From Macrostomum hystrix (taxonomy: Eukaryota; Platyhelminthes; Macrostomidae), in NCBI GenBank assembly GCA_950097015.1, contig CATNEN010000034.1, positions 6,590,501-6,654,500 on the forward strand: a stretch of 64,000 nucleotides of DNA. The letters run 5' to 3'. Below, piece by piece: positions 61,131 to 64,000 of this stretch; the stretch's first letter is position 1, and each line of letters starts with the position of its first letter. The notes under the pieces were generated by a model. It was not told the DNA's origin. It ran no database searches and was given only the letters and a program-made list of their open reading frames with translations. The position numbers and the translations under genes are program-made.

Positions 61131-61957
61131 ACCTTTTCACCCCTGGTAAAGCTTGTTAGTTACTCGTAAAATCGCACAGTTTTCTGGAAATCAAAGGTGA
61201 TCTCGAATGATTCTATTACATTTTTTAAAGGATATATTTTAACGGGACAAAGAGTTTAAACTACGCTTTGGTGTTTAGCAAACGTATTGTTTAAATTGTG
61301 CAACGATGTGTTTTTTAAATAACAATTTAATAATTCTTTTTACTAATGCTTTTTATTCAATAAGGCCCGCATAGACCAATACTGTACTCTCGTATTCCTT
61401 TACAACATTCCATTTTCACAGCACACCTTTACTCTCTATTCAATAATCTTATTTATTCCATCAAAGGGCATTGTACATAGAGAAGTTCTTGGAAAAGAAC
61501 ATTAATACAAGTAAAAATATGAAATACCTAATTTGTACATAACTATCCCCAATTAATTATACGTACACTTTCAGTGATTTTTCCAGTAGGTAAAAACTAT
61601 TTATGGTATTCTGCAGCTATGGTATTAGCACAGCAAAATCCTTCAGATTAGGTCAACAAGGTTTCTGTTTACGTTGACAAAGATTTTATCACACTGTGCT
61701 AATCACAATGGTTTCAATATCCATTGCTGTAAGACTAAGCCTTGAAAATGTGTCCCAGAAATTTCCAATCAACAAGCCTCTCCCCAGAATTTTAATTCCA
61801 TGTTTTTTTCAACAAATACATATCCTCGTTTTTACGTGGCGTGTTTTTTTAATCTTCCCGCAGTCTTCATGTTAGTGCTTTTTTCTGAACGAAACCCAAT
61901 CAGAATTTTCTGAATTAACTCAAATTTTATTATTATATTTAGGAAGAGGACAGACCG

Positions 61958-61988
<31 letters not shown>

Positions 61989-62200
61989 TGACAAAAGCAG
62001 AATTTTCTTGGCAAATCTAAAAAACAACCCAACCCAACTCACTGCTCATCATTTCCACCTGGAGTTGCGTCTTTTTTTCACTCTGATCTCTGCCTCTCTG
62101 TCTTCTCTGCTTCTTACTTTCACTGATTTTCTACGCCTATTTTTTATCGAGTCTCTCACTTTCTCTCACTATCTTCCTCTCTCTCTCAGGTTCAGTGTCA
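61131..62200. other. AT-rich gene-free stretch
   Basis: No gene recognised. A short (GT)n run lies at 61960-61990. Confidence 0.5.
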
Positions 62201-62219
62201 GGGTCTCCTCCCCTCGCTG

Positions 62220-63710
62220 CCTTTTATTTTCTCCGTCTCCCTCATTATCTCTCTCCCTCATTGGCTCTCTCTCCCATTATCTCTCTCCCTCATTATCTCT
62301 CTCCCTCATTGGCTCTCTCCCTCATTATCTCTCTCCCTCATTGGCTCTCTCCCTCATTATCTCTCTCCCTCATTGGCTCTCTCCCTCATTATCCCTCTTC
62401 CTCATTATCTCTCTACCTCATTATCTCTCTTCCTCATTATCTCTCTCCCTCATTATCTCTCTCCCTCATTGGCTCTCTCTCCCATTATCTCTCTTCCTCA
62501 TTGGCTCTCTCTCCCATTATCTCTCTTCCTGATTTGCTCTCTCCCCCATTATCTCTCTTCCTGATTGTCTCTCTCTCCCATTATCTCTCTCCCTCATTGG
62601 CTCTCTCTCCCATTATCTCTCTTCCTCATTATCTCTCTCCCTCATTATCTCTCTCCCTCATTATCTCTCTCCCTCATTGGCTCTCTCTCCCATTATCTCT
62701 CTTCCTCATTGGCTCTCTCTCCCATTATCTCTCTTCCTCATTGGCTCTCTCTCCCATTATCTCTCTTCCTCATTGGCTCTCTCTCCCATTATCTCTCTTC
62801 CTCATTGGCTCTCTCCCTCATTATCCCTCTTCCTCATTATCTCTCTACCTCATTATCTCTCTTCCTCATTATCTCTCTCCCTCATTATCTCTCTCCCTCA
62901 TTGGCTCTCTCTCCCATTATCTCTCTTCCTCATTGGCTCTCTCTCCCATTATCTCTCTTCCTGATTGGCTCTCTCTCCCATTATCTCTCTTCCTGATTGT
63001 CTCTCTCTCCCATTATCTCTCTCCCTCATTGGCTCTCTCTCCCATTATCTCTCTTCCTCATTATCTCTCTCCCTCATTATCTCTCTCCCTCATTATCTCT
63101 CTCCCTCATTGGCTCTCTCTCCCATTATCTCTCTTCCTCATTGGCTCTCTCTCCCATTATCTCTCTTCCTCATTGGCTCTCTCTCCCATTATCTCTCTTC
63201 CTGATTGGCTCTCTCTCCCATTATCTCTCTCCCTCATTGGCTCTCTCTCCCATTATCTCTCTTCCTCATCATCTCTCTTCCTCATTATCTCTCTCCCTCA
63301 TTGGCTCTCTCCCATTATCTCTCTTCCTCATTATCTCTCTTCCTCATTATCTCTCTCCCTTATTATCTCTCTTCCTCATTATCTCTCTTCCTCATTATTT
63401 CTCTCCCTCATTATTTCTCTCCCTCATTATTTCTCTCCCTCATTATGTCCCTCCCTGATTGGCTCTCTCCCTCATTGGCTCTCTCCCTCATTATCCCTCT
63501 TCCTCATTATCTCTCTCCCTCATTATCTCTCTTCCTCATTATCTCTCTCCCTCATTATCTCTCTCCCTCATTGGCTCTCTCCCTCATTATCTCTCTCCCT
63601 CATTATGTCTCTCCCTGATTGGCTCTCTCCCTCATTGGCTCTCTCCTTATCTTCTCCATTGTCTCTCTCCCTTATTATCTGTCTCCCTCATTGTCTCTCC
63701 CATTATCTCC
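62220..63710 (+). repeat. 16-bp pyrimidine-rich satellite
   Basis: Units of CCCTCATTATCTCTCT alternate with CATTGGCTCTCT forms. Blocks of several hundred bases recur (compare 62480-62700 with 62900-63130). Long open frames in all plus frames are by-products. Confidence 0.95.
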
Positions 63711-64000
63711 CAATATTTCTCTTCTCTTATGGATATTGTATACTTATATTTATTCTCATGTTCTTGTTTGCCTGTTGTTGTACATTAATTGGCTCACCGT
63801 GTTGCTAATGGTTGATATATTTTGCTTGGCAACAAGAAACAGCTTCAAAATCGTTCGCACTTGTAAAAGCCATGATGAAACTGTTTAGAGAGAATCCTGT
63901 TACAGTTTTGACTGTATTTAAACAAGGTAAGACACGGCACCTGTATACCTACCTGTTCGTATTTATTTAAAGATTCTCGGCTATCAGAGATTTTCTTTCT
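63711..64000. other. right-edge unassigned sequence
   Basis: AT-rich, no recognisable gene or repeat. Confidence 0.4.

Noticed and set aside
62195-63808. 537-codon frame of SLSLSLI repeats resembling a hydrophobic protein
   Set aside because: It is a 16-bp pyrimidine satellite with no sequence diversity typical of a membrane protein.

Overview
The window is nuclear DNA from an animal. It holds multi-exon genes with GT/AG introns, metazoan gene families (atypical PKC with PB1 and C1 domains, TMEM144, PLPP6, the mitochondrial calcium uniporter MCU), fragments of non-LTR retrotransposons and tRNA-derived SINE heads. A DUR3-type urea transporter and a protein with three TIR-like domains and one SAM domain suggest a spiralian invertebrate such as a free-living flatworm. 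That placement is inference; no species marker is present. Coding exons are GC-rich and gene-free DNA is AT-rich.

Layout, left to right. 1-4048: 5' half of an aPKC gene (minus), running off the left edge. 4900-9959: TMEM144 (plus), divergent from aPKC, last exon not found. 10.8-11.8 kb: a minisatellite split by a LINE 3' fragment. 12322-13800: PLPP6 (minus). 15853-17384: N-formylglutamate amidohydrolase-like gene (minus). 20524-23561: complete MCU (minus). 25.1-25.4 kb: decayed reverse transcriptase. 26245-28906: two-exon gene (plus) for an unrecognised 843-aa protein ending in a CaaX box. 30227-31051: 5'-truncated LINE with a 13-bp target-site duplication. 31.9-37.3 kb: a 5.4-kb pyrimidine-rich satellite. 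38278-49329: complete ten-exon DUR3 (minus). 51531-56126: TIR-SAM-TIR-TIR gene (minus). 58.4-60.6 kb: small single-pass membrane protein (plus). 62.2-63.7 kb: another pyrimidine-rich satellite.

The dominant feature is tandem repetition. About half of the window is minisatellite, and nearly every long intron is filled by its own private array (units of 4 to about 44 bp) that often starts within a few bases of the splice donor. Introns of about 100 bp or less have none. The most unusual case is TMEM144 intron 1: the first repeat unit reads in frame as a conserved TMEM144 peptide, so the array may descend from exon sequence.

The genes do not form one pathway. They are ordinary single eukaryotic loci: polarity kinase, membrane transporters, lipid phosphatase, mitochondrial calcium channel and TIR signalling protein. 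Exon boundaries below were set by hand from GT/AG sites, reading-phase continuity and family resemblance. Family comparisons are from memory, without a database search.
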